A stretch of 64,000 nt of DNA from Ailurus styani (GCA_002007465.1 LNAC01000003.1:9585515-9649514); one strand, 5' to 3'; positions 20,890-33,349 are shown, counted from the first letter of the stretch. Program-made: numbers and translations. The notes: generated from the letters alone by a model not told the origin.

Positions 20890-21790
20890 GATTCCATCTA
20901 AAGTTATATTTCCTATTAAGCAAATTGTTTAGAGTTCTCATCCCAAGTTTAGGTATTTTTAATTATCCTCCTTTCTTTATAGAATGTCATATTAAATAAC
21001 TCATTCATGTACTATTAAGTAATTCTAATTATCTTTGTGCCTGCTATGCAGAATTAGAGTTGCATGATATGATAAATAGAAATCATTTTTAAAAAACCTA
21101 ATAAACAAAAGATCAAAAGCTTAATGAAGCTGATTCTTGTGTGACATCACTGTTTCACAGCAGCGTGTAGAAACATAATATACTCTTTGGTTCTGATGGA
21201 ATCAGAGCACAGATCAAAAGAGAGGTCCAAGCATACACTAGACAGCTAAACAATGAATGTGCAAAAAATATGTATATATATTCATAGTTCGTGCTTGTTA
21301 ACAGAATCAGTGACCTCAGACTACTCTTAGGGAATATTTGGTGAAAGGTTAAGTTGCTATATAATAAACTGTTGACTTGCATATCTGTAGCTGGTTTTCA
21401 GTTGATTAGATGGAGAACCAAACTTTTTCTAAGTCATAATAGGAACCCTTCTCTTTTGAAAATGTTTAAAAATATTTTTCTACCATCAGCCAGTCTCTTT
21501 ATGTACCATATTTTATACCACTTAGAGACTTTTTTAGGGTCACTTAAAATTTAAGGAAGTAAATTTATCTAAAGAAATAGTTGAGGTGTCCTAGTTACAG
21601 TTTAACTAGGATCGATAAATATGCATGGTAAAGAAATTTGAAATAGTGAAGTATTCATATTGATGTATACTCTTCAGCATATACTTTGGATTCTTTTCAA
21701 AAATCTAAAAAAGAGTGACAAAGATAGATTACATTATATATTTATATATTATTTTCTGCTGTTGATCATTTCTACTATTACTTATTGTAG
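20890..21790. other. No recognised feature
   Basis: AT-rich sequence. Open frames of 60-75 codons on both strands overlap one another and resemble no known family. Confidence 0.5.
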
Positions 21791-21810
21791 TTTTAATAAC
21801 TGACGAGACA

Positions 21811-22011
21811 GGGCACCTGGGTGGCTCAGTGGATTAAAGCCTCTGCCTTCAGCTCAGGTCATGATCTCAGGGTCCTGGGATCGAGGCCCGCATCAGGCTC
21901 CCTGCTCTGTGGGGAGCCTGTTTCCTCCTCTCTCTGCCTGCCTCTCTGCCTACTTGTGATCTCTCTCTATCTGTCAAATAAATAAATAAAATCTTAAAAA
22001 AAAAGAACTTA
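21811..22011 (+). mobile_element. CAN-SINE, young subfamily
   Basis: Near-consensus head GGGCACCTGGGTGGCTCAGT, 'GGATTAAAGCCTCTGCC', 'GATCGAGGCCCGCATC' and an AAATAAATAAAATCTT tail. The 16-base target duplication has one C/T change: 21795-21810 AATAACTGACGAGACA and 22012-22027 AATAACTGATGAGACA. The changed site is a CpG in the first copy. Confidence 0.96.
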
Positions 22012-22448
22012 AATAACTGATGAGACATAATTACATATAGCCAGAAAGATTCTGAAATCTGTGAGTAAATTATTATAGTTATTTTTAATATTTTCTTATT
22101 AATTTGTCAGTTTAGAGATACTATTAACATTGTATAAAAATGATTATAATGTAAAGGAATTATAAAAGCCAAACAATATAATATTATGTGACATATCTTC
22201 CAATTTTTAAAAAATATTGATATGTTACACAAAAAACCAGTCTGTAAAAGGCCATACACAAAATCAGCAATAGTAGTTTTAGCTAAGGCTGATGAAAAAA
22301 CATGGGCAAAGAGGAAGCAAATGGGTGGTAGTCAGGTAAAATTTCAAGGGGAAGAATGTAATCAGCTGGGTCAGGTCATTTGTTGAAGATAAATCCAGTA
22401 TTATGAGAACTTGGGAGTGATACAGAATTTGGCAGTATTGTTATCTTT

Positions 22449-22638
22449 TTTTTTAATTTATTTATCGGAGGAGAGATAGACAGTGGGGAGAGGAACGGAG
22501 GGAGAGAGAGAATCCTGAGGCAGACTCCCCACCAAGCGTGGAGCTGGACAAGGAGCTCGATCCCAGGATGCTGAGATCATGACCTGAGCTGAAGCCAAGA
22601 GTTGGCCGCTCAACCAGCCGAGCCACCCAAGTGCCCCA
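22449..22638 (-). mobile_element. CAN-SINE, antisense, older
   Basis: T-rich antisense tail, GA tract, 'GATGCTGAGATCATGACCTG' and 'CCGAGCCACCCAAGTGCCCC'. The 17-base target duplication has one difference: 22432-22448 GCAGTATTGTTATCTTT and 22639-22655 GCAGTATAGTTATCTTT. It is inserted in the antisense L2. Confidence 0.96.
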
Positions 22639-22784
22639 GCAGTATAGTTATCTTTGGTGACATTGATAAAAGAAGTTTCAATGGAATTATAAAAATTAAG
22701 GCAGACTGGAGGTATGGGTTCAAGACAACCAGAGCAGAGGAAACAGAACTGTGAATAGAGGTAAAAATTTTTAAAAATGTAAAG

Positions 22785-22988
22785 TATGGGCACCTGGGTA
22801 GCTGAGTTGGTTAAGGTTCGGACTCTTGGTTTCAGCCCAGGTCATGATCTCAGGGTCATGAGATCCAGCCTTATATGGGGCTCTGTGCTGAGTCTGCTTG
22901 AGATTCTCTGCTTCTCCTTCTGCCCCTCCCCTGCGTGCATGTACATGTTCTCTCTCTCTCTAAAAATAAATAAATCTTAAAAAAAAAT
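22785..22988 (+). mobile_element. CAN-SINE, older subfamily
   Basis: Head 'GGGCACCTGGGTAGCTGAGT', 'GACTCTTGGTTTCAGCCC', CT tract and AAAAATAAATAAATC tail. The target duplication AAATGTAAAG lies at 22775-22784 and 22989-22998. It lies ~150 bases from the preceding antisense SINE, in the same L2 relic. Confidence 0.95.
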
Positions 22989-23065
22989 AAATGTAAAGGC
23001 AAAAAAGATGTAGGATATTGTCTGAAAGGGTAAAAGGATGAGTGAGAATTTTTTTTAAGTGGAGA

Positions 23066-23098
23066 AATATATGTGTGTGTGTGTGTGTTTACGTGTGA
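23066..23098. repeat. Short (TG)n tract
   Basis: A (TG)n run with minor interruptions (TTTACGTGTG) lies inside the L2 relic. Confidence 0.8.
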
Positions 23099-23299
23099 TA
23101 AAGGTTTTGTGTATTTAGGTGTACACTAATTATCTTATCCGCTAGAGAAGTAAGACAGGAAAAGTGCTGGAACAATTTCCTTGAATGGGCAAGAGGGAAC
23201 AGGAGCCAAGATCCAAGTGAGATAGGTATGGGTGGCATATGGATGATGTTGAAATCCTTGAGAATGGACAAATTCATCCAGTAACTAACTATAAATGAA

Positions 23300-24940
23300 G
23301 AATAGTTCAGAGGACAGGCTCCTTCACATTCTAATCTAATGGGAGCATGTTGAAATTCTCTTTTGCTATATAATTTTTAGTTATTAATGAAGACTGAGGA
23401 CATAATATGTATGAAAATGCCTTGTCAATTGGATCTCTAAAATAAAGTGGGTGCTTCCTCTGTTTTTTTTCTCCTTTCAATTTTATATACAATTTGTCTT
23501 ATGAGCTCCAACATCCTAAAATTCAAATCATGACCATTAGCGCACATCTTTCACTTCTTACTAAGCCTAGAAAGCTATACGTTATTTTTTGTTAAATCCC
23601 TAATTGCTTCTAATGTAGAAATTTGGTACAGAATGATTTTGGTATCTTTAATTTGGTGTGTGGAATATATGTAATTTAATCATATCTTGAGCTCTGGAGC
23701 TTTATTTCTCACACTGTTTTTCAAGAAATTCTATTTCCTAAAACTATTCATGGGAATTTTAGGGAAGACTATAAATATTAAATTGGATTAATAATAAAAA
23801 TTAAAATTTTAAAAAATTAAGATAAATTTTTAGAGTTTTATAAGCTTGTCTAATACCTGCAGTAGATATTTTTATATTAGCTAGATGAAAATTCACATCA
23901 ATTGAAATCTCTTTCCAGCTTTCAAAATGACATAGGGCAAAGACCCTTGTCATCATGGACTTAAGATTTTATAAAGAAAGTACCTATATTTCTCTTACAA
24001 ATAAAAATATGGGAATCCTAAAATATATAAACTTTAGGATTTCCCCTCTCTCTTCTGCTTTCAGAATAATGTCATTCCTTGAAAAAAGAAAAAAACTTAC
24101 TTAAATGTCATCCAGATCCCCCAATTTTTGTTTATTCCATTAATCTTCTTTAAAAGCTTCCATGAGAATTTTTGAAGTTGTTTTTCAGTAGAAGCCAAAT
24201 GTTTATGACTTTAAAATTTTTTTTCCTGCTTAGTATGGACTGCCGTACTTACTCTTGAATTTAAAAACACCGTGGTGCAATAAGCAATAATGAATAAAAA
24301 ATGTTTTATCTCTGATCTTCCTCATATTTATTTTTGAGCATATTCCAAGAATTAATATCCATGACTGTAGAAGAAGTGGTGGTTTATTTTCACATGAAAT
24401 ACAGTGTGTTTCTCTAGTCAAAGCTATACAAAGTTGAACTGTACCTAACTACTGAAATGGATTATATGTAGCACATATACAGTGACATACTGGAAGACTG
24501 AAAGCATTGCTGTTTACTTAAATTGGATCTGGCTGAACATGTACATTTCTGACCTAAAAAGAAAAAGTCATAGTGCTATATAGATATTTGTTTTGGTTCT
24601 CCTTGATTTCATACCAATAACTGCTCCTCTTCCACTTCTCTCAACTCTTTTAAGAAAAGCAAGCTATAAATTGTAGGGACAGACATGACTGATAAGACAG
24701 AATTATAAACCTATGTTATAGGATATTCACTGATATGGACATATATTAATATTTATATTTTCATCTTATGTAGAATTTTTGTACTTATGTTTCACTATGT
24801 GAAGTATTCAAATCAAATAACTACTTTGTACACTAGAAACAAGATGGTTAATACTTTCAATAAAACATTAAACCAGTTCAGATATTAGCCAAATCTAATA
24901 CCAGAAATGAATGAAAAGATTATACCTACTATAGTGGAGC
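23300..24940. other. No recognised feature
   Basis: About 1.6 kb of AT-rich sequence without lineage-specific repeats. An imperfect hairpin lies at 24011-24045. No coding evidence was found. Confidence 0.5.
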
Positions 24941-24944
24941 ATTA

Positions 24945-25240
24945 TTTTCAGTAGAACATAAGATCATTGAAGGCAAGGGCCCATGTGTTTTTCAGTGACA
25001 CTTCATGTAGAGTCAGCATCTCAGTGGTAAGGAACGTGGGCAAAGGAATCATACATTCAGAGTTGAAAGAAATTATTTAATTCTTCTCTTTCTCAATTTT
25101 CCCATTTACAAAAAGGGAATATCTACATATTATATCCTATATCTATATTCTAGGGTTTTTGTGAAGATTTAAATTTGATGCACATGAATCTTACAAGACC
25201 ATGTCAGTTCCATAGTGTGTATATAACAAATGTTATTTTT
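24945..25240 (+). mobile_element. MIR relic, with an L2/MIR3-like start
   Basis: 'AGATCATTGAAGGCAAGGGCCCATGTG' resembles an L2/MIR3 end. From 25025 on, 'GGGCAAAGGAATCATACATTC', 'TCTCAATTTTCCCATTTACAAAAAGGG' and 'GGTTTTTGTGAAGATTTAAA' follow MIR. There may be two elements here. Confidence 0.6.
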
Positions 25241-25259
25241 TGTTGTTGTTGCTATTTAC

Positions 25260-26810
25260 AAACAACAATTCATCCGACTCTAGGTATTGAATGCCTATTT
25301 TGTGTGAAAGACTTGGGCTACGCTTCATATAAGTGATTTATTTTCATTATTAAATACTAATATTTATATTAATATTAAACAAATACTGTAACTATCATAT
25401 AAAAAGTTTATTTTTTAATTCTTAAAATATAAATCTTTTAGTACTAGAATATAGGTGTCAGGATTTTGCTATCTTTACCTTTGTAATTTCAACCACACTT
25501 TGTGTTTTGCATAATAAATTGCTGGTATTATTTTCTTCTTTCTAGGATCAATGCAAAAGTTTGATCACACTTTTAACACTTGACTGTAGAGTTGTCTGCT
25601 AGTCACCTTTCAACCTTGCCAACAAATTCAATCAGCTTAAGAGCATTTTAATGTACCTATGCAACTCCTCAGAATTTAAGATTAGGAGAGAAAAGTAGGT
25701 CATATGACCTTTATAAGTAGCATTCAGTGGTTACTCTGGAAATGATAGAATTAGTTTAATTTGAGCTGCAATTTGATTGAAATGTTTTCCAGCTTAAAAT
25801 CAGATACTCGACTAGCGCCTACAATGTGAGGAAGGTTATATGCAGTGCATTTCTAATGCAGTAGAAATGCAGTCAAGTCAAATAAAATTATTTTGTCCTC
25901 AGTAATCAGGAAGAGGTTGCCCTGGATGTTTTAGATTCCAATTTTTAATTTAACAAGAAAGCTTAAGTGTATAGTAGTGTAGAGTATACATGACTCAGCT
26001 CTTTTTACTTAGAAGAAAAGTGCAATATTTTACTTCACTCTGACCTTGAGTCAAAGCTTTGTAAAGAATCTGATTCTGAGTGGATTGGGGGTGAAGTGAA
26101 ATGAAAAAGAGGGAAGAGAGCTGCTCTTATCATGACCAGATGGTAATTTTTACTAGTTGGCAGTGAATTAAAACACATTTTTTGAAAGGAAAGTATACAT
26201 TATAGACTGGCACAACTAAATGTGTGAAAGCATCCCAAAAATAGATAAAAATATTCTTTAGCTTTGAAATAAAGTTATAATAAACTTGTCTAAGTGCATG
26301 GTTATCTGTAGGGTACAGGTAGCAATGAAGACTAACTATACAGTCAGAAGTCCTAAAGGAATTAGAAGTGAGTCAATAATATCTAAATTCTGATGTTATA
26401 TCTTCAAAAACTTGAATTGTGTTCCTCATGTGCTAGTTCTAGGGTAAACCTGGTGTATAATTTAATATTAACTGCTTTCTTGCCCCAGTGAAACCCCAGA
26501 TAGTCTCACTAATGCATACTATAGATTTCTCAACTAAATTTTTGAGATCAACTAGATTCTATCACAGGAGTAGACATCTTGAAGTCTGCTAAATTATTCA
26601 TTAAATAGCTTATTTTAGCTCTTCAAGTGCACCAGGAGAATTGCAATGACATAACCTGAAAGCCATTAAAATTAACTTGCCCAAAGTCTAGAAAACAAAA
26701 AATATTTAATTACCTAATGTTGATTATTCTGTTAGTTTCACTTGTCTTATTTTGGCATGACTTTTTGATTAGACACCATGATTCTAACTCTTTGATTGTT
26801 GATATGGTGG
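25260..26810. other. No recognised feature; possible MIR/L2 scrap at 25280-25345
   Basis: 'TATTGAATGCCTATTTTGTGTGAAAGACTTGGG' resembles the 'cacctactatgtgccagg' motif at an L2/MIR3 end. The remainder is AT-rich and unclassified. Confidence 0.45.
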
Positions 26811-26827
26811 ACCTGATGAACTCTTTA

Positions 26828-27027
26828 TTTTTAGTTTTTTTTTAAAGATTTTATTTATTTATTTGACAGAGACACAGCAAGAGAGGAAACCCAAATGGGG
26901 GAGTAGGAGAGGGAGAAGTAGGCTTCCTGCAGAACAGGGAGCCCAATGCAGGCTCGATCCCAGGACCCTGGGATCGTGACCTGAGCTGAAGGCAGACGCT
27001 CAAAGACTGAGCCACCCAGGTGCTCCA
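26828..27027 (-). mobile_element. CAN-SINE, antisense
   Basis: Antisense tail TTTTTTTTTAAAGATTTTAT, GA tract, 'GATCCCAGGACCCTGGGATC' and 'ACTGAGCCACCCAGGTGC'. Perfect 14-base target duplication TGATGAACTCTTTA at 26814-26827 and 27028-27041. Confidence 0.96.
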
Positions 27028-27609
27028 TGATGAACTCTTTAAACACATTAGTAATCTTTAAACCTTTCTAGTAGTTGAATATCTGAATATTTTACTTGGA
27101 AATTACTGAAATATCATTTCAACACACCAGTGCAAGTTAAAATTAGAAAACTGTCTCCAAACAAGGAGCAATAAGGGCCCTGAGTCCCATTCTGCTGTCC
27201 TACCAGAGCAGGGAAGTTAGTTTATAGCTGAATCTGCTGTTGGATATAGTGCCTAATCCTGATCATCCAGTAAGGTTGACAAGAAAGTCCAAGAAAGTGT
27301 GAAGTCCATCCTACAGCCTTAGTTGAATGAAGAACTAAGGCAGCAGTACTGTTTTACTGATAACCAGTGGCACATCTCCCCATGCCCATCCTCAGAGCTC
27401 AAAAAATTGCCTTGCCCCAGAATAGACCATAAGAGCAGGTCCCACCTGCCTATGGACATTATGCACCCAGATGCACCCAGAAACCCAAACTAAGCTGACT
27501 GGTGAAAAACTGTGTAAAGCAAAGCTGTAAATTCTGGAAGAGGAGCACAATTACTCAGATGCACAGATACCAATGTAAGGAATCAAAGATCACAAAAAAT
27601 CAGGTAAAT

Positions 27610-28533
27610 ATGACACCTCCAAAGGAAATTAATAAAACTATAAAAACTGACCTTAAAGAAATGGAGAATCTATGAAATGTCAGGTGAAGAATTCAGAATA
27701 ATCCTTTTGAAAAAGTTGAATGAACTACAAGAAAACACAACTAAACAAAATTAGGAAAACAATGGATAAACAAAATGAGAAGTTCATGGAAATAGCAATC
27801 TTCAAAAAACAAACAAACAAAGAAACAAACCCAGAAATCTTAGAGTTGAAAAATATAATAACTGAATTGAAGAATTCAGTAGAGAGTGTCAAAATGGGCT
27901 CAACCATCCAGAAGTAAGAATCAGCAAACTAGAAGATATAACATTTGCCAGAGGAAGATAGAACTCAGTCAGAGGTATAGGAAGGGAAAGAATGAAAGAG
28001 AGTAAAGAAAGCCTACAGGAATTATCGGACATAATTAAAGAAATAATATTACATTATGGGAATTCCAGAAGGAGAAGAGAAAAAGAAGGGAACAGAAAGC
28101 ATATTTAAAACAACCATGGTTGAAAACTTCCCAACCCTTGGGAGAAAAATGGACATCCAGATCTACAGGGCCCAAAGAATCCCAAATAAGCTGAAAATGA
28201 ATAGGGATACACCAAGACACATTAAAATTAAATTGTGAAATGTTAGAGATGGAAAGAATTCTAAAAGCAGTAAGAGAAAAGAGAGGAGTTACTTACAAAG
28301 GAACCCTCACAAGACTATTGGCAAATTTTCCAACAGAAACTTTTTAGGAAAAGAGAAAATGGGATGACATATTTGAGATAGTGAAAGAAAATAACTGCCA
28401 GCTAAGAATTCTATGCCCAGAGAAGCTGTCCTACAGAAACAAAGGAATAAAGACTTTCCCAAACAAACAAAAGCGAAGAGAGTCCATTACCACTAGTCCT
28501 GCCTTACAAGAAATGCTAAAGGGAGTTCTTTGA
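27610..28533 (+). pseudogene. L1 ORF1 remnant
   Basis: ORF1 encodes the RNA-binding chaperone of L1. Two blocks remain open in one frame. 27720-27917 is a lysine/glutamate-rich coiled-coil segment (ending VESVKMGSTIQK). 28056-28238 includes ENFPTLGRKMDIQIYRAQRI, then NKLKMNRDTPRHIKIKL and a stop. The C-terminal domain can still be traced in DNA ('CTCACAAGACTATTGGCAAATTTT...CTTTTTAGG') up to 'TGCTAAAGGGAGTTCTTTGA' at 28533. Frame breaks near the N-terminus and the stop at about 28236 make it non-functional. Confidence 0.8.
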
Positions 28534-28964
28534 GTGGAAGTAAGAGAATGCTAATATCATGAAAACAAAGTACTGTAAAACTCACTGCTCATGGTAAGTA
28601 TATAGTTGTATTTAGATTCTGCCATATGGTAATAGTGGTACATACTTCACTCACAGCTCTAAAATTGAAAGAAAAAATAGAACATGTTGAAAATAACCAT
28701 AACTATAATAATCTGTTATTCATTATAAAATATAAAAAATCTTTATAAATTGTAATAGCAATAATCTAAAATGTGAGGGGGAAGAGAAAAGTGTAAAGTT
28801 TATGAATTCTATTGAAGTCGTTATCAGTTTAAAATAGGATGTTATAAGTTTAAGCTATTTTATGTAAGCCTGATGGTAACCACAAGGGAAGATCTTATAG
28901 TAATTACACACACAAAAAAACCTACAAAAAAATAAAGCATACTGATACCAAAAGATATCAAAAT

Positions 28965-29019
28965 GCACACACGCACGCGTGTGCGCGCGCACGCGCACAC
29001 ACACACACACACACACACA
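28965..29019. repeat. Alternating purine-pyrimidine (CA/CG)n tract
   Basis: CACACACGCACGCGTGTG runs into GCGCGCACGCGCACAC and a CA run, inside the L1 ORF1-ORF2 spacer. It contains the perfect 12-base palindrome GTGCGCGCGCAC at 28981-28992. About 50 bases of strict alternation with a CG-rich centre make it a textbook Z-DNA-prone sequence. Confidence 0.95.
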
Positions 29020-29075
29020 AAGTAGGATAAGAAGCAAGGAACATTGGATCAACAAAACAACCAGAAAACAACAAA

Positions 29076-32000
29076 ATGGCAACAGTAAGTCCTTACTTAT
29101 CAATAATTACTTCAAACATAAACATATTAAATTCTCCAATTAAAAGACATAGAATGGCTGAACTGATTAAAAAAAACTAACAGTATGTTTCCTATCAGAG
29201 ACTCACTTTACCCTTAAAGACACATAGATATTGAAAGTGAAGGGATGGGAAAAGACATTTTAAGCAAAAAAAGGGGTAGCTGTACTTATACCAGACCAAA
29301 AAAAAAAAAAAAGACTTTAAGAATGGTAAGAGACAAGAAGGTTATTATATAATGATATAGAGGTCAATAGATTAGGAAGATACAATGTGGTAAATATTTA
29401 TGTGCCCAACATTGGAGCACCTTAATGTATCAGTTAAAAACTAACAGAGCAAAAAGAAGAAATAAACAGTAATGCAATGACAGTGGGAGACTTTTAATAC
29501 TCTATTTTCAGTAATGGATAGATCATCCAGGGAATCAATAAGGAAACAGCCTCTTTGAAAAACACTATCAATCAAATGGTCTTAAGAGACATATTCAGAA
29601 CATTTTATCCAACAGGAGAATACACATTCTCCTAAGCTCACATGGGACATTTTCTAGGATGGACCATATGTTAGGCCACAAAACAAGTCACAAATTTAAG
29701 AAGATTGAAGTCATACCAAGTATCTTCTCTGATCACAGTGGCATGAAACTAAAAAATCACAATAGGAAAAGTGGAAAATTTATAAACACATGGGAATTAA
29801 ACAACACTTTTCTGAGCAATCAATAGATAAAATAAGAAATTAAAGGGAAAATAAAAGTTTCTTGAGACAAATGAAAATGGAAACAACATGCCAGAACTTG
29901 TAGGTTGCAGCAAAAGTAGTTTTAAGAAGGACGTTCAAAGCAATAGAATCTTTCCATTAAGAAGCAATAAAGATCCCATAAACAATCTGACTTTACATCT
30001 TCAAGAGCTAGAATAGGAAAATAAAACTTAACCCAAAGTTAACAGGAGAAAGGAAATAATAAAGATTAGATTAGAAATAAAGGAAACAGAGTACAGAAAA
30101 ATAACAGAAAAGATTAACCAAACTGAGTTGTTTCTTTGAAAAGATAAAGCAAATTGGCAAACTACTAAGAAAGAACCCAGATAAAATTATAGTTGAAAAA
30201 GGAGACATAATAACTGATTCCACAGAAATTCAGAGGATCATAAGATGCTGCAATGGGCAATTATACACCAACAACCATCAGGACAAACTAAAAAAATGGA
30301 AAAATTCTTAGAAACATACAACTTACCAAGACTGAATCAGGAAGAAATAGAAAATCAGAATAGATTAGTAGTATGGAGATTGAAGCAGTAACCCAAAATT
30401 TCCCAACAAAGAAAATCCCAGGACCATATTTCCCCAAACATTTCAAGAATTAACACCAATTCTTTTCAGATCCTTCCAAAAAATCGAAGAGGAGGGAACA
30501 CTCCCAAACTTATTTTATGAGGCCAGTATATCCTGATACCAAAACCAGACAAGGATACTATTACACAAGAAAAGCCACAAGTCAACATCCCTGATGGATG
30601 TAGATGACAAATTTCTTAAAATACTAGTAAATCAAATTCATACACCATGACTAAGTGGGATTTATCCTTGGGATGCAGAGATGGTTCAGCACATGCAAAT
30701 CAATCAATGTGATATATCACATTAACAGAATGAAAAAAACTCATATAATCATCTCAGTGGGCACCAGAAAAAGCATTTGACAAAATTCATCATCCATTCA
30801 TGATAAAAACTCTTAAGAAAGTAGGTAGGTTTAGTAGGAATGTATCTCAACATAGTAAAGACCATATATGACAAACCCACAACTAACATCATACTCAGTG
30901 GTGAAATATTGAAAGCTTTTCCTCTAAGGTCAGAAATAAGACATTCTCACCACTCCTATGCAACCTGGTATTGGAAGTTCAAGCTAGATCAGTCAGGCAA
31001 GATGGAGAAATAAAAGTTATCACAATTGGAAAGGAAGAGGTAAAACTGTCTTTATTTGCAGGCGACATAATTTTATACACAGAAAATCCTAGAGACTCAA
31101 CCATAATTGTTAGATTTAATCAATGAAATCAGTAAAGTTGTAGGATTCAAAATTAATGAAAATAATCAGTAGGATGTATATTACTAACAATGAATTTTTT
31201 GAACAAGAGATAAATTGATCCCATTCAATAGCATTTAAAATAACAAAACACCTAGAAATAAATTAAGGAAGTAAAAACTCTTTATTCTGAGAAGTATAAA
31301 GCACTGATGAAAGAAATTGAAGACTAATGGAGTGGATTCCATGTTCATGGATTAGAAGAATTAATATTAATATTGTTAAAATATCAATACTGCCAAAAAT
31401 AACCTGTAGATTCATTACAATTCTTACCAAATTTCCATGGCATTTGGTACTGAAGTAAGAAAAAGACTCCTAAAATTAATATGGAAGCACAAAGCCCCCA
31501 AATAAAATTTGGAGAAAGAAGAACAAAGTAGGAGATACCACATTTCTTAATTTCAAGCTATGGTATAAAGCTATAGTCACTAAAACAGTATGGTACTAGC
31601 ATAAAACAGACAAATACACCAATAAAACAGAATTGAAAGCCTGGAAATAAACCCAGGCATATAAGGTCAACTAATATTTGTCAAGGGATCCAAGAATACT
31701 AGGTGGAGAAACCATCTCTTCAATAAATGGTTCTGGGACAGTTGGATATTCATATATAGAAGAATGAGGCTGGACCCATACTCTACTCATAAAAATGAAC
31801 TTAAAATGGACTAAAGGCTTAAATGTAAGACCTGGAACAGTGAAACTTATAGAAGAAAACTTAGGAATAAAGATCCTTGATATGGGTCTTGGTCACAGTT
31901 TTTTTTGGATATGACAACCTAAAGCATGAGCAACAAAATAAAAAACAATCGAGAATACATTAAACTAAACAGCTTCTGCACAGCAAAAGAAACCATCAAC

Positions 32001-32705
32001 AAAGTGAAATAAACCTTTGGAATGTGAAAAAAATTTGCAAACCATATGCTTGTTAAGAGTTGGTATCCAAAATATATAAAGGACTCATATAACTCAATAG
32101 CAAAATAACAATCCAATTAAAAATAGACAAAGGACCTGAATAGATATTTCTCTAAAGAAAATATATGAAAGGCCAATAGGTACATCAAAAGATGCTGAAC
32201 ATCACTAGTCATTAGGGAAATAGAAATGAAATCCACAACAAAGTATCATATGCCTGTTACAATGGCTGTCATCACAAAGACAAGAGATAAGAAACGCTGG
32301 TATGGATGTGGAGAAAAGGGAAACCTTGTGTACTGTTGGTGGGACTGTAAATTGGTACAACCACTCTGGAAAACAGTATGGAGGATCCTTAAAAAATGAA
32401 AAACCTACTGTATGATCCAGCAGTTCTACTTCTGGGACTGTATCCAAAGAAAACAGAAACATTAACTTGGAAAAAATATTTACACCCCACCTTTATGGCA
32501 GCATTATTTATAGTAGTGAAGATACAGAAAAAAACTAAGTGTTCATTGATGGATGAATGGATAAAGAAGTTGTGGCATGTGGTATTCAGCCACAAAAAAT
32601 AAGGAAATCCTACCACTTACAAGAACGTGGATGGACTTAGGAGGCATTATATAGATGAAATTAGTCAGACAAATAAATACTATATGATTTTACTTTTATG
32701 TGGAA
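29076..32705 (+). pseudogene. L1 ORF2 (endonuclease/reverse transcriptase) remnant
   Basis: It begins at ATG 29076 with a recognisable endonuclease start (MATVSPYLSIIT). 'CATTTTCTAGGATGGACCATATG' (about 29650) and 'CTTCTCTGATCACAGTGGC' (29724) mark the endonuclease end. The reverse-transcriptase active-site block reads [11 protein letters not shown] at about 31049-31081, so the usual FADD is FAGD here, a lost catalytic aspartate. Numerous stops and indels break the frame. The C-terminal region ends near 'AGTCAGACAAATAAATACTATATGATTT'. Confidence 0.85.
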
Positions 32706-33093
32706 TCAAAAAAAAAAAAAGTCCAGATAAAAACCCCCAAAAATTTGTCGAAAAGGAGATCAGAATTGTCATTATCAGAGACAGAGGATAGGGGAAAGGG
32801 AAATTGGAAGAAGGTGGTCAAAAGGTAAAAACTTCCTATTATGAAAAAATACGGGGGATGTAATGTATAGCATGATTACTGTAACAGTGCTGTGTCATAT
32901 ACAGGAATGTTACTGAGAGTAAATCTTATGAGTTCTCCTAACAGGGAGAAATTTTTTTCCTTGACTCTATCTTTATTATAACTATATGAGAAAATGGATG
33001 TTATCTGAACTTACTGTGTAGTCATTTTATATGTGTAAATGAAACCGTTATGCTGTATGCCTTAAACTTATATAGTGACGTATGTCAATAATT

Positions 33094-33320
33094 CTTTTTA
33101 AGATTTATTTATTTATTTTAGAGAGAGAGAGAGGAAGAGGGAGTGCTAGCAGGGGGAGGCACAGAGGGAGAAGGAGAGAGAGAGAAAAGAAAAGAGAGAG
33201 AAGTGGACTCCTCACTGAGCATGGAGCTGGTTGCGAAGCTTGATGCCACGATCCTGAGATCATGACCTGAGCCAAAGTTCCGAGTCAGACACTTAACTGA
33301 CTGAGCCACCCACGCACCCC
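33094..33320 (-). mobile_element. CAN-SINE, antisense, inside the L1 3' end
   Basis: The tail 'TTTAAGATTTATTTATTTATTTTAG' is followed by a long GA tract (about 33120-33205), 'GATCCTGAGATCATGACCTGAGCC' and 'GACTGAGCCACCCACGCACCCC'. It separates 'TATGTCAATAATTC' from 'TTATTTCTTAATAAAACTG' of the L1 terminus, so it is younger than the L1. Confidence 0.93.
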
Positions 33321-33349
33321 AGTTATTTCTTAATAAAACTGAAAATAAG

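Larger units (their letters stand above)
22250..23290 (-). mobile_element. L2 LINE ORF relic, antisense, split by two SINEs
   Basis: Between the inserted SINEs the plus strand keeps the complement of the L2 coding region: 'TTGGTGACATTGATAAAAGAAG', 'TTTCAATGGAATTA', 'GGCAGACTGGAGGTATGGG', then 'AGTGCTGGAACAATTTCCTTGA' and 'ATGGGCAAGAGGGAACAGG'. The frame is lost and divergence is high. Confidence 0.55.
27100..33346 (+). mobile_element. Nearly full-length L1 LINE, dead
   Basis: About 6.2 kb, or 6.0 kb without the inserted SINE, in normal L1 order. It has a 5' region (27100-27600), ORF1 remnant (27610-28533), spacer with a CA/CG microsatellite, ORF2 remnant (29076-about 32705) and 3' UTR. The UTR ends in 'TATGTCAATAATTC' and, after a SINE at 33094-33320, 'TTATTTCTTAATAAAACTGAAAA'. 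Style and divergence suggest an L1MA/MB-age copy. Both ORFs carry frameshifts and stops, so it cannot move. The exact left edge is uncertain. Confidence 0.85.
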
